A stretch of DNA of 64,000 bases from Flagellimonas sediminis (GTDB taxonomy: Bacteria > Bacteroidota > Bacteroidia > Flavobacteriales > Flavobacteriaceae): positions 434,001-498,000 of the forward strand of contig NZ_JAAAMI010000001.1 of NCBI RefSeq assembly GCF_010500845.1, given 5' to 3'. The number at the start of each line of letters is the position of its first letter. Position 1 is the first letter of the stretch. The notes under the pieces are model-generated. The model was not told where the DNA came from, searched no databases, and worked only from the letters and a program-made list of their open reading frames with translations. Positions 9,868-18,105 of this stretch are shown piece by piece. A program made the position numbers and the translations under genes.

Positions 9868-9888
9868 GCCCCCTTTTCTGCCCCCTTT
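9868..9888. repeat. Paired GCCCCCTTT direct repeats beside the tRNA repeat
   Basis: GCCCCCTTT occurs at 9868-9876 and 9880-9888, a 12-base period. The pair is followed by a hairpin and then by the partial tRNA repeat. The same order (repeat pair, hairpin, tRNA repeat) appears at the right end of the 14.8-kb element with a different repeat sequence. I infer arm-type integrase sites of a neighbouring element that ends here. Confidence 0.45.
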
Positions 9889-9896
9889 CAAAAAAC

Positions 9897-9929
9897 AAAC
9901 CCTTCTAAATCAATGACTTAGAAGGGTTT
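9897..9929. terminator. Bidirectional hairpin terminator at the left junction
   Basis: A perfect 12-bp stem (AAACCCTTCTAA with TTAGAAGGGTTT) encloses a nine-base loop. On the minus strand it is followed by TTTG and then a run of T, so it can end transcripts coming from the tRNA side. On the plus strand it follows the defence operon and ends in GGGTTTTCT, which also fits termination. Confidence 0.7.
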
Positions 9930-9932
9930 TCT

Positions 9933-9979
9933 GTGGTCCCACCTGGGCTCGAACCAGGGACCCCCTGATTATGAGTCAG
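9933..9979 (-). repeat. Left attachment repeat (47-bp copy of the tRNA 3' half)
   Basis: These 47 bases are identical to 24758-24804 and correspond, on the minus strand, to the anticodon loop, T arm and acceptor 3' side of the tRNA with anticodon CAT. The 5' half of the tRNA is absent, so this is not a functional tRNA gene. Outward of the repeat the two copies diverge at once (T at 9932 against G at 24757), and the base after each repeat also differs. Confidence 0.92.
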
Positions 9980-10080
9980 TCCAATTATGGTTCCTTGTAA
10001 TTTTGAATGGCTTGAAATGCCCGTTTTACTGGGGGTTTTTGTATCTTCAATATCACATTGAACCATTTGGAATCAAAAAA

Positions 10081-10101
10081 AGCACGCTGAAAGCACGCTG
10101 A
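10081..10101. repeat. Left paired AGCACGCTGA repeats (putative integrase arm sites)
   Basis: AGCACGCTGA occurs at 10081-10090 and 10092-10101, an 11-base period close to one DNA turn. The same pair, with the preceding A-run, occurs at 24690-24710 near the other end. Both pairs lie inside the element, close to the attachment repeats, and this one lies 28 bases upstream of the integrase start. That placement fits arm-type binding sites for the N-terminal domain of the integrase. Confidence 0.65.
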
Positions 10102-10129
10102 AAAAAACATACCATAATCATTCTTCTCC

Positions 10130-11452
10130 ATGGCAACAATTAAGATTGCATTCGATAGACGCGCCTCTAACACGGTTAAAGGTAACAAATACCCATTGGT
10201 TTTGCGCATTGGCCATAACCGAAAAACACGCGACATACCCTTGAATTTGCACCTAAAAGAAAACCAATATGATTTTGCAACCGGTAATATCAAGGGTATA
10301 ATGAACGCTGTACGCCATACAAAACGCATTCGAAAGATGTATTCCGATGTGGATTTATGGGTCGATGAACATGAGGGAGAAATCAAAAATTGGGAGATTG
10401 GCCGTCTAAAATCAGAAATTGAACAAAAGTTTTTTAAGAAATCCCCATCCCGAACCATACTGAACCATGGCGCTAAATACCTTTATCGCCTACGTATGGA
10501 AGGTCGGTTTTCCACAGCCAGTTCTTATGAAGATGCCCTAAAGTCTTTGATAAAATATCGGCGCCATCTAAGAGGTCTAGCGGACTCCAAGATCAAAACA
10601 CTGTTCGAAATCATGGAAGATAAAATGGTTCCCTTGGATGAGTTCAAGGATTTGGATATGGAAATCAAGGCGATAGATTATGGTTTCACAAAGGATTTTA
10701 AGGCTTATTTGACGAATCGCTATGCTTCAAAAAATACACCTGCCATATATCTTCGCAGTCTACAGGCCATCATGAACGATGCCAGGAAAACCTATGAAGA
10801 TTTAAAAGACCATACCCCCTTGTCGGGCATTAAAAAGAAAAGCCATGCAAATGCCCCTGCCCCTATTGACTTAGAGGACATCCATAAAATTCGGAAATTG
10901 CAATTAGTGCCACATACGCCTATTTGGGACAATCGCAATTACCTATTGTTCATGTTCAATAATATGGGAATGAATTTCTTCGATATGGCGATTTTAAAGC
11001 GTTTTCAATTTTCGGATAATCGCATCAAATATTTTCGCAAGAAGACAATTTACGAAGGGGATTATTTCAGCGTACTTCAAAACGATGAGTCTTTGGAAAT
11101 CATCAACCACTATTTAAATGGGCAGGACGACAACGATTATCTTTTTCCGATTATACCAAATGGCACTTCCCCTGAACGCTTGTATAAGGTCAACAAGGGA
11201 AAGGTTAAAATTTTCAATAAGTATGCAGCTCAAATTGCGACACTCGCCGGAATCGAAAAAAAGATTACCACCTACACTCTTCGGGATACATGGACTAATA
11301 TCGGTCTGGACATGGGCATCGACATCCGCAAAATCTCATCGGGACTCGGGCATTCCAGTGTTCAGGTAACTGAAAAACACTATGGCAAAAGTGTTTCAGA
11401 GAAAATATTGGACGAAATCAATGCCAAAATCACAAAAGTCCAAAGCCCTTGA
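10130..11452 (+). CDS. Tyrosine recombinase / integrase of the element
   Basis: This 440-residue protein has the length and layout of Bacteroidota tyrosine integrases: an N-terminal arm-binding part with an RIGHNRKTRDIPL strand, a SAM-like core-binding segment in the middle, and a C-terminal catalytic domain. Catalytic features seen are an Arg in TYTLRDTW (box II), LGHSSVQVTEKHY with the His and the nucleophilic Tyr at the end, and a plausible beta-strand Lys. The usual first Arg (RGM motif) reads NNMGMNFFD and the usual box II His reads Thr, so two canonical positions look altered. It sits 150 bases inside the left attachment repeat and should integrate and excise the element at the tRNA. 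The start ATG at 10130 follows the arm repeats. Confidence 0.9.
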   Translation: MATIKIAFDRRASNTVKGNKYPLVLRIGHNRKTRDIPLNLHLKENQYDFATGNIKGIMNAVRHTKRIRKMYSDVDLWVDEHEGEIKNWEIGRLKSEIEQKFFKKSPSRTILNHGAKYLYRLRMEGRFSTASSYEDALKSLIKYRRHLRGLADSKIKTLFEIMEDKMVPLDEFKDLDMEIKAIDYGFTKDFKAYLTNRYASKNTPAIYLRSLQAIMNDARKTYEDLKDHTPLSGIKKKSHANAPAPIDLEDIHKIRKLQLVPHTPIWDNRNYLLFMFNNMGMNFFDMAILKRFQFSDNRIKYFRKKTIYEGDYFSVLQNDESLEIINHYLNGQDDNDYLFPIIPNGTSPERLYKVNKGKVKIFNKYAAQIATLAGIEKKITTYTLRDTWTNIGLDMGIDIRKISSGLGHSSVQVTEKHYGKSVSEKILDEINAKITKVQSP

Positions 11453-11480
11453 CCAAAATCATTTCGGGAAGAACAAAATC

Positions 11481-11747
11481 CTATCGAGAAAGACCCAGTC
11501 CATTGATTTTCTTAAGGTCCTCAAACTGGTCTTCGTTCTTGGCCCATGGTGGTAACATCCCCCACATCATCGGGGTGATGTGTTTTGGGCTTTCCTATGG
11601 TATGACCCAAAAATCCTGATGTTTGAACCCGTCCAAATGGTGGTATAGAAGTTCCTCCTCCAACTCCAGTCCTTTTTCGGGCCGGGAAACGTTGTAATGG
11701 GTCTCTATTTCGGTATTGGGCCTATCGATTCTTGTATGAAAACACAT
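11481..11747 (-). pseudogene. Decayed SRAP (YedK/HMCES-like) gene fragment
   Basis: Read on the minus strand from the ATG at 11747, translation gives MCFHTRIDRPNTEIETHYNV and so on for 50 codons to a TAG at 11597-11595, then continues in the same frame for 37 codons to a second TAG at 11483-11481. The Cys directly after Met, the YHHLDGF segment, and after the first stop the ITPMMWGMLPPWAK segment all match the SOS response-associated peptidase family, which crosslinks to abasic sites in single-stranded DNA through Cys2. The rest of the roughly 220-residue domain is missing because the integrase gene ends at 11452. This is a remnant, not a working gene. SRAP genes are common passengers on mobile elements. 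Confidence 0.7.
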
Positions 11748-11848
11748 ATGGGTTATTTGATGAATAAACATAACATTTTGTTGACGATCCTGCGAGCAAC
11801 CAACTCAGTGAATAAGTATCATTATTAAGTAGAATAAAAAATTTGTGT

Positions 11849-11877
11849 AAGATTAATCTTATAATAATGTATTATTA
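11849..11877. promoter_or_regulatory. Two palindromes upstream of the lipoprotein-protease operon
   Basis: AAGATTAATCTT at 11849-11860 is a perfect 12-bp palindrome. TAATAAT-GT-ATTATTA at 11862-11877 is an inverted repeat with 7-base arms. They lie 36-64 bases before the lipoprotein start, where an operator would be expected. No confident TAnnTTTG promoter is seen, and the area is AT-rich, so chance is possible. Confidence 0.3.
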
Positions 11878-11912
11878 ACTCTTGATAATAAGTCAATTAA
11901 TAAATTAACACT

Positions 11913-12509
11913 ATGAAAACAAAATTCCATTTGACCATGACATTGATTGTCGCTTTCATTTTTTGCATTATATCTTGTTCGAATGAAAATGAGGGTATAA
12001 AGGATTTTCAGGTCCGCTCTGTAGATAATTGCACTGAAAGTTCCATTGAGGAACTAAAGTTGGCATTCTGCTTATTGGATTCAATGGGCGTCGCAAAAAC
12101 CCAATTTAAGGAAGGTGAAAACATAGTTTTCAGCCTTGCCCTTACGAATACATCAAAGGATACGATTATCATTAAGCAAAATATTATAGACGAGCACTTT
12201 TTCCGGGTCACGGAAAAATCCCAACAACAAAATATGGGTACGCCCCAGACAGGGGCATGGTGTGAATTTAGCAACGCGCCCAGAGAAATTGTTATTGGTC
12301 CGAGCGAAACTTTCCAGCTCACATGTCCATGGATCTTGACAAAATCATTAAAGCCGGTCTATCCATTGTGTAAGGGGCAAAGCAATGAATATTTGCCAAT
12401 TGGGGAATACGATGTAGAACACAACTTGAATTTTTCATTTACGGTTTCACAAAATGAAATATCCACAAATAATGATTTTAAACCCAAAATTACTTTCACC
12501 ATAAACTAA
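11913..12509 (+). CDS. Hypothetical lipoprotein with Ig-like fold features
   Basis: The 198-residue protein starts with a basic MKTK, a hydrophobic stretch, and a lipobox ending FCIISC, so it should be exported and lipidated at the Cys near residue 22. The mature part contains a beta-rich segment of the type seen in Ig-like domains (IVFSLALTNTSKDTI, then a FFRV strand). I recognise no enzyme family. The gene ends five bases before the protease gene, so the two are an operon; the lipoprotein could be an inhibitor, chaperone or surface partner of the protease, but this is only inferred from position. Confidence 0.75.
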   Translation: MKTKFHLTMTLIVAFIFCIISCSNENEGIKDFQVRSVDNCTESSIEELKLAFCLLDSMGVAKTQFKEGENIVFSLALTNTSKDTIIIKQNIIDEHFFRVTEKSQQQNMGTPQTGAWCEFSNAPREIVIGPSETFQLTCPWILTKSLKPVYPLCKGQSNEYLPIGEYDVEHNLNFSFTVSQNEISTNNDFKPKITFTIN

Positions 12510-12514
12510 AAACC

Positions 12515-14668
12515 ATGAAAACACATTTACGCTTATGCATCGTATTATTGTCGTTTTGCTTTACAAATTTTTTGTTCAGCCAGGTAGAAACTAAAAACTT
12601 TCCGGACGGGAACGGCAAACAAATGGGCCTCGGTCTTAAAAGCGACTTTAAACCTAAAAAAAGTAATGTCCTCCCAAAATTCGACGCGCAACAGATGTTG
12701 GCTGAGGACAGGAAAAATGCCGGTAGAAATATACCCTTTAGGTTTGGCAAGCCCTTTGATCTTGATATTAAATTAAAGGATGGGGATTGGAGCGTAAATG
12801 ATGGGTTCAGGGAATGGTCGATGGAATTTTATTCAGAGGGTGCCTTGTCCATAAATTTTGTGTTGGAAGGAATGAAATTGGCAGAAGGAGCAGAATTGTT
12901 TGCGTTCAATGAAGAGGGCACTGTTGTATATGGACCCGTAACTTCCCTTAACAACAAGGACAAGGGAGTATTTTTGACCGACATCATTCCTGGAGAGCGT
13001 GTTACATTGTTCCTAAAGGAACCGGACAATGATAATAAATCGGATTTTACCATTAAACGGGTGGTGCATGGTTATAGGGGGGTCGGCGAAATGCTGAACG
13101 GTACTCCGGGAGCATCGGAGAGCTGTAACAATAATATAGGATGTTTCGGGGCTTGGGACGCTTCTTCGGATGCCGTGGGCCTGGTCCTTTTGTCCAGTGG
13201 TTTTGAACATTGTAGTGGTTCGCTATTAATGTCAACAAATAATAGCTTTCGGCCATATTTTCTTAGTGCGTTCCATTGTATCGACACAAACAACAGTGGA
13301 GCCATAACCGCCGCAGAAAGAACGGCAGCCGAAGATTGGATGTTCAAGTTCCAGTTCAAATCGGTAAGCTGCACTTCGGGAACCGCTTCGGCCGGCTATA
13401 CCTATAACGATGCCACATTTAGGGCGGCATGGTTTCCAACCGACTTCTCCTTGATGGAGCTTGATGAATCGCCGGTAGGAAATCAAGAGATAACATGGGC
13501 CGGCTGGGACAGAAGGGCCAACACCCCGACAAGCGGGGCGGGCATCCACCATCCTTCGGGCGACATGATGAAAATTTCGATAGAAAACAATGCCTTTCAG
13601 GTTTCAAGCTGGAACGGGGCGAACAATAGGTGGTTAGTCAACTTTGACGATGGTGTCGTGGAACATGGGTCTTCGGGTTCCCCAATTTTCAATCAGAACA
13701 GAAGGGTGGTCGGACAATTGCACGGAAATCAGAATTATAATCTATCCCAGTCCTATTGCAGTCAACCAAGGGCAGAATATGGAAGGTTCAATCTGTCCTG
13801 GGCTGGAGGGGGCACCAATGACACAAGGCTGAGTAACTGGCTGGATCCTTGCGGTACGGGGGCCAACACAACCAATACGACCAGAAGTGCCTATATAAAC
13901 GGGCCTACGACTACATGCGCCAGCGGTTCAACATATTCAATAACAAATTTACCCGCTGGGGCCACCATCACTTGGAGCAGTAGTAGCAATATTACAAGAA
14001 ATTCTTCCCAAGGTTCCAACCCATGTACCTTTTCGCTTTCGGGACTGGGCACTACGGGGTGGATCCAGGCCAGGATCACGAATGGATGCGGTGTGGATTT
14101 CACTATTAGAAAAAACCTTGTGTTGAGCACAGGAAGTGTGAACCTTACTATTGGCACGGTGGAATGGGAGGGAAGTGCCATCTATGTTTCTGGCAGCGTA
14201 ACAGGGGGGTCCGCTCCTTTTAGATGGTACATAAACAATCAACTGATAAGCACCACAAGTTCGCGAAGTTTTAGCCATAGGTATCCATGCGAGGGAGGGA
14301 GCTCGTCGTTGGGTGTTGTCGCCAGTTGTGGTGGTTCCGATCAAGCCTATTATTATGAGGAATGCTCTGGGGGTGGCGGACACAAGTTGGTGGTATATCC
14401 AAACCCTTCAGATTCAGAAATAAACATCGCCCTTGATGAAAAAAGTAGTGGTTCAGGTATGAATGTTTTAGAATCAAACACCCTGACCAATATTCAGGAT
14501 GTATCGTTGACATTGTTGGACTTTTCGGGAAACCCAGTTAAGGAAATGGCATTTGAAGGGCCGGTACAGGATATAAAAATGGACGTGTCCTCACTATCAA
14601 AGGGAATATATTTCTTAAAAATTGTTGGAAAGGAATTGGACGAGACCCATACCGTGGTCATCGAATAA
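12515..14668 (+). CDS. Secreted trypsin-like serine protease (lysyl endopeptidase-like) with T9SS sorting domain
   Basis: This 717-residue protein has a signal peptide (about 20 residues), a pro-region, and an S1-type protease domain. The triad is visible as SAFHC (His near residue 252), DFSLMELDE (Asp near 309) and GSSGSP (Ser near 388). A Cys-rich domain with GSGSLLM-type and CNNNIGC features is typical of Lys-C-like enzymes. After it come Ig/PKD-like repeats and a C-terminal domain with YPNPSDSEI and ending GIYFLKIVGK, the type A sorting signal of the type IX secretion system. The protein is therefore exported to the outer surface and processed there. It is cargo of the mobile element. Substrate preference for Lys is suggested by family resemblance only. 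Confidence 0.88.
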   Translation: MKTHLRLCIVLLSFCFTNFLFSQVETKNFPDGNGKQMGLGLKSDFKPKKSNVLPKFDAQQMLAEDRKNAGRNIPFRFGKPFDLDIKLKDGDWSVNDGFREWSMEFYSEGALSINFVLEGMKLAEGAELFAFNEEGTVVYGPVTSLNNKDKGVFLTDIIPGERVTLFLKEPDNDNKSDFTIKRVVHGYRGVGEMLNGTPGASESCNNNIGCFGAWDASSDAVGLVLLSSGFEHCSGSLLMSTNNSFRPYFLSAFHCIDTNNSGAITAAERTAAEDWMFKFQFKSVSCTSGTASAGYTYNDATFRAAWFPTDFSLMELDESPVGNQEITWAGWDRRANTPTSGAGIHHPSGDMMKISIENNAFQVSSWNGANNRWLVNFDDGVVEHGSSGSPIFNQNRRVVGQLHGNQNYNLSQSYCSQPRAEYGRFNLSWAGGGTNDTRLSNWLDPCGTGANTTNTTRSAYINGPTTTCASGSTYSITNLPAGATITWSSSSNITRNSSQGSNPCTFSLSGLGTTGWIQARITNGCGVDFTIRKNLVLSTGSVNLTIGTVEWEGSAIYVSGSVTGGSAPFRWYINNQLISTTSSRSFSHRYPCEGGSSSLGVVASCGGSDQAYYYEECSGGGGHKLVVYPNPSDSEINIALDEKSSGSGMNVLESNTLTNIQDVSLTLLDFSGNPVKEMAFEGPVQDIKMDVSSLSKGIYFLKIVGKELDETHTVVIE

Positions 14669-14692
14669 CCGTGTATGGCGGAAAAGCATGAC

Positions 14693-14713
14693 GAGGGGGC
14701 TTATTGCCCCCTC
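14693..14713 (+). terminator. Rho-independent terminator after the protease
   Basis: GAGGGGGC and GCCCCCTC form a perfect 8-bp GC-rich stem with a TTATT loop, followed by TTTCTTTT. It lies 25 bases after the protease stop codon. Confidence 0.85.
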
Positions 14714-14844
14714 TTTCTTTTGTAAGTATTTGACATCGTAGGTAAAGCACTCCACACCACCAAGGTTTCTCCTGAAATCCACCTGATCAGCCCTTTAAGC
14801 GGCCTTCTTTGTTCCTTATTGGGGCGGCTACAATTCGTGCGCCT

Positions 14845-15090
14845 TTAAATTGAAATCGTTTTATAGAAATTAAGGGTCTTTTTTGAGACCTCTTTGGTCT
14901 TTTCCAATGCCGAGATTATCTCCCTTTGCAAATATGTCGATTCGATAAGTCCGATTTCCGGGTCCGTACCCCGTTCGAGTACCCTTGCTATGATAAAATC
15001 CTTATCTTTTTCAGTATCCAAAAGGTTCGGGTCCACATCCCAAAAGGTAGTAGGGTTCAAATAGTCTTTATTGAGTCTTTGCTTTTCCAA
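14845..15090 (-). CDS. DUF6922-type small protein (lone)
   Basis: The 81-residue protein contains FWDVDPNLLDTEKDKDFIIARVLERGTDPEI, of which FWDVDP and FIIxRVLxxG are shared with the protein at 22619-22939. That shared core is the DUF6922 pattern, found in small proteins often encoded just upstream of AbiEii-type nucleotidyltransferases. Here no nucleotidyltransferase is adjacent, so it may be an orphan antitoxin or a leftover of a second system. It sits on the opposite strand, convergent with the protease gene. Confidence 0.65.
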   Translation of the reverse strand: MEKQRLNKDYLNPTTFWDVDPNLLDTEKDKDFIIARVLERGTDPEIGLIESTYLQREIISALEKTKEVSKKTLNFYKTISI

Positions 15091-15367
15091 GTTCCTTTGA
15101 TTCTAATGGCAATTTACAGATTTTTCAAGTCTTTGGTAATCCTGTTATCCTGATTGAACGTCAATTTTCTTGATTTTCTTTTCTCTCCCTTTCCACAAAA
15201 GAGCACCCGCAGGGTGCTGGAACCCATATCATAGACCATTGAAAACAAGAAGGATACAACGCAACATCGTATTGGATTATGAATATATCAAAAATGGTCT
15301 AAATAGGGTGTCTCCTTCATAAATGATAAAGTTCAAATGAACTGAACAACCGTTAAGATTAAAAAGC

Positions 15368-15646
15368 TTAGGGATTATCCATAAAATTCGTCCTTACGAC
15401 CCTACCCATTTTTTGGCAAAGGTTTAAATGTAGTTTCTTAAAGGTTGTCTCGTCTATTTCAATAATCTCAGACCATTCATCGTAACCGGATAGGTTTTTG
15501 ACTTTACCGTCCACTACTTTGAAGACCATGAAATCTAAGTTTTCGGAGTCTATCAATGTTTCTATCGAATCTTGGAAAAGAACTTTGGCCTCCATATTGG
15601 AACAAAACACATATTTTATAAAATCATCTGATGGCTGAAATGGCAT
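15368..15646 (-). CDS. Small hypothetical protein
   Basis: I recognise no family. The 92-residue product (starting MPFQPSDDFIKYVFCS) is acidic, with the regular hydrophobic-polar pattern of a real soluble protein. The frame stays open further upstream to 15769, but that would overlap the divergent regulator gene and adds a hydrophobic stretch, so the inner ATG at 15646 is preferred. It is divergent from the regulator at 15756, which could control it. Confidence 0.5.
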   Translation of the reverse strand: MPFQPSDDFIKYVFCSNMEAKVLFQDSIETLIDSENLDFMVFKVVDGKVKNLSGYDEWSEIIEIDETTFKKLHLNLCQKMGRVVRTNFMDNP

Positions 15647-15755
15647 TACTTTTTTATAAGTCTTTATAAGGCTATAAACTAACAACAAATATAATGAAAA
15701 TATCACGCTATATATGACGTAATATGTGTCCGCCGTTTTCTGCAACTTTCCGCCC

Positions 15756-15986
15756 ATGCAGAAAGCCAATTATATAGAGGAGAGGAAAGCCATTGCTGAC
15801 CGTATCAAAGAGCTTAGAATCAAAAGCGGATATACCAGTTATGAAGCTTTTGCGGTTGAGAATGGTCTTCCCCGTAAAAACTATTGGCGTATGGAGACAG
15901 GTGAGAACTTTACCATCAATACCCTGATCAGGATTCTCAAAATTCATGATGTTAGCCTTGAAGATTTTTTCAAGGGTATCAAATAA
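15756..15986 (+). CDS. XRE-family helix-turn-helix regulator
   Basis: The 76-residue product reads as a single helix-turn-helix domain: IADRIKELRIKSGYTSYEAFAVENGL followed by YWRMETGENFTINTLIRILKIHDV. The Glu/Arg positions and TLIRIL helix match Cro/C1-type regulators. The upstream extension to 15726 is unlikely to be used, because ATG 15756 (MQKANY) gives the usual start of this family. It is divergent from a small hypothetical gene. It probably represses its own promoter or another gene of the element. Confidence 0.75.
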   Translation: MQKANYIEERKAIADRIKELRIKSGYTSYEAFAVENGLPRKNYWRMETGENFTINTLIRILKIHDVSLEDFFKGIK

Positions 15987-16356
15987 GGATTCTTCTTCAA
16001 AAATTTTCAATTTTAAGCTCTCTAAGGAGGATAAATGCCGATTGGCGGTCCTTAGAGCAAATATCAGTTCGGCTTCCTTAAAACATCCATTACTTTGACA
16101 TCCAGGAAATCAATGACAGGAATCGGAATCTTCCCGATGTTGTAAACATTGTATTCCTGGGCGTTTATAAGCACCTCTTCAAAAAGGATTCAGGATGAAC
16201 TAACCGATTGCGCACAAATTTTTGATTTTCCGCGCATCCTTATCCAATCAATTGTGGACGATTGAAGTTCAAACAAGCAAGATACTGTTCATCGAAAAAA
16301 GGGTGCTGGGAAAAAATTTACAATAAGATAATACAAAATAGTCCGTTAATGAATAT
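15987..16356. other. Intergenic stretch with a possible gene remnant
   Basis: No convincing gene. On the minus strand 16189-16064 is an open stretch of 41 codons ending in a stop (LINAQEYNVYNIGKIPIPV is part of it), closed upstream by another stop at 16192-16190. It reads like the C-terminus of a broken gene, but I cannot name the family. The rest shows nothing definite. Confidence 0.3.
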
Positions 16357-16605
16357 ATGGCCATTAACAAAACAGACACAGAGACAGTAAGGCAAGTGCG
16401 CTCAAAATTAATGTCCGAGCGTATGTACAATGAATCAGCAATCAATAAGTTAAGGGAAAACTTAATAAAGAAAAGGGAAAGGACAAAAGTGCTCCAATTC
16501 ATGAAAAGGAAACAGCTCTCCCATACAATAAACGCCCTTACCTATTTATTGGATAGGCTGAATACAGAAAGTAAAACAGAAAAGCAACCCGCCCCCGACA
16601 GCTGA
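16357..16605 (+). CDS. Small basic hypothetical protein
   Basis: The 82-residue product is rich in Lys, Arg and Glu and looks largely helical (SAINKLRENLIKKRERTKVL). No family is recognised. It stands alone between two noncoding stretches inside the element, and the codon pattern is compatible with a real gene, but it may be spurious. A DNA- or RNA-binding accessory role would be a guess. Confidence 0.4.
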   Translation: MAINKTDTETVRQVRSKLMSERMYNESAINKLRENLIKKRERTKVLQFMKRKQLSHTINALTYLLDRLNTESKTEKQPAPDS

Positions 16606-17169
16606 CCCGGATAAATGAATTCATTCAATTAAAAACTTTCCGGTTACGGGACGGCAGGCTGCTGTATCAATAAATCAGGGGAATGGACATATCATCGAAA
16701 GACAATGATTTTTTTTAAAAATGATGCTCTAAACTAAAGGGTAATCAGGAGCACCACAAGCATAATTATTACTATTCGATGAACGGTAAAGAATTGGTTT
16801 AGTTATCTTAGATTTGATTCATCTTGTATACACATGCCTCCTTTTAGAGTTAATCGGTCCATGGATTTAGTTTCTAGCCCTAATGAAACCTTGGCATAAC
16901 CGTAAATCATATAGTCCCGTATAATCTTATTTTACGAAACCATAAAATGTCACGGAAAATGTTACTAAAATCAAGGCATATTTTATTGGTTTGGATGGTA
17001 CTCTAAGACGGTCGTTTTATGGAACCGTTTTCATAAACCAAGAAAAGTTATTTAATGAAATCCGATATATTTTGAAAAATCAATGGTGCGAAATTATGGA
17101 ATAGACCCATAAATGTGACCTTTGATGATTTTATGTTTCCAAAACATATATAACCACATTTATTAAATC
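16606..17169. other. Noncoding stretch inside the element
   Basis: About 560 bases, AT-rich, with stops in all frames at short distance. I see no tRNA, no strong hairpin followed by T-run and no recognisable remnant. Confidence 0.5.
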
Positions 17170-17328
17170 ATGGTATTATTTTTTGTTCTTAGCTTTAGCA
17201 CTTTGTTTATACTGTTGGCTTTCCTGTTTCAAAGTTGGATGAATGGGAACAAATATAAATCCGAGTACCTTAAGATCAAAAAGGGCGTGAATTTTGGAAA
17301 AGAATTTACCAACGATGGGGCAGTGTAG
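17170..17328 (+). CDS. Possible 52-residue membrane peptide
   Basis: ATG at 17170 opens 52 codons to TAG at 17326. The product has a hydrophobic N-terminal helix (VLFFVLSFSTLFILLAFLF) followed by a basic tail (NKYKSEYLKIKK). This would be a single-pass membrane peptide of the kind seen among small toxins, but no family match, ribosome site or partner is evident, so it is only a candidate. Confidence 0.3.
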   Translation: MVLFFVLSFSTLFILLAFLFQSWMNGNKYKSEYLKIKKGVNFGKEFTNDGAV

Positions 17329-17456
17329 TGGGCTGTAATGATCATGGGCTCCAATCAGTATATAACCTTTTCATCTATCCTTTGATAAATCTATTGATGT
17401 CCTTCCATACTATGCGGGCCTTAATAGTTGATCGTCCAATTTTCCGCATTATCGTT

Positions 17457-17726
17457 CTATAGCTCCAAGGCTCTTTTCAGTTCAAGTATAGCCTTCTCCC
17501 CTATTTCCTTCAATTGCCTCTTTTCCATGGAAACCCAAAGGGTCCTGTTCTTCCAATCGATGGAATTGATCTTTACCTTCTCGTATTTGGGAAACCCTGT
17601 ATGGCTTTCGTTCCAATCCTCACAAACGAGATGGAACCCAAACTCTGCATCAAGGTCTTCGATCTTCCAGATCCTTGTGTTGGTGAAGAACACCGACAAT
17701 TTTTCATAAGTACTTTGAACTCGCAT
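17457..17726 (-). CDS. Small hypothetical protein of the element
   Basis: An 89-residue product with a plausible start (MRVQSTYEKL), mixed alpha/beta pattern and an amphipathic C-terminal helix (KEIGEKAILELKRALEL). No family recognised. It precedes the other minus-strand accessory genes of the element but is separated from the next by about 120 bases downstream of their end. Confidence 0.5.
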   Translation of the reverse strand: MRVQSTYEKLSVFFTNTRIWKIEDLDAEFGFHLVCEDWNESHTGFPKYEKVKINSIDWKNRTLWVSMEKRQLKEIGEKAILELKRALEL

Positions 17727-17847
17727 GATATTTATTTATCTTGGAAGGCCTTGCGGGTTGTCTATTTGACAAAAAAATTTGTTGCCAGAGTTTGATATTA
17801 CGGATAAACGGCCGATTGCGCTTTTCAGGCGTCCCCCCTATCGGCCT

Positions 17848-18105
17848 TTATTTTTCATTTTCCCTGTACCCGATATCTTCTTTTTTTAACCCCGTTATGG
17901 TTTCGTAAAGGTTTCTTCCTGTGAGCGTTCTTGGGAACTTTTGCATTGTGGTATCGTCAAAGAGTTTACCCAGTTTCCCTCTGGTCGCCACGTTTCCGTT
18001 TTTCTCCAGATAGTCCACCATTGCCTCGGCATATAACCTGAGGCCCTGGGCAAAACTTTCTTCTTCCCATGATTTTTCACGTTCTTTTGTCGTTTCTGCT
18101 CTCAT
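17848..18105 (-). CDS. Small hypothetical protein downstream of 18077-18550
   Basis: The 85-residue product from ATG 18105 (MRAETTKEREKSWEEE) is charged, with a helical stretch LRLYAEAMVDYLEKNG and a C-terminal FPRTLTGRNLYETITGL segment. The longer reading frame to 18288 is a shadow of the gene upstream. It overlaps the end of that gene by 29 bases, so the two are likely translated together. No family is recognised; similar pairs occur in accessory regions of mobilizable elements. Confidence 0.5.
   Translation of the reverse strand: MRAETTKEREKSWEEESFAQGLRLYAEAMVDYLEKNGNVATRGKLGKLFDDTTMQKFPRTLTGRNLYETITGLKKEDIGYRENEK

Noticed and set aside
9933-9979. A tRNA gene at the left junction
   Set aside because: Only the 3' half is present; the D arm and 5' acceptor strand are missing, so it is an attachment repeat.
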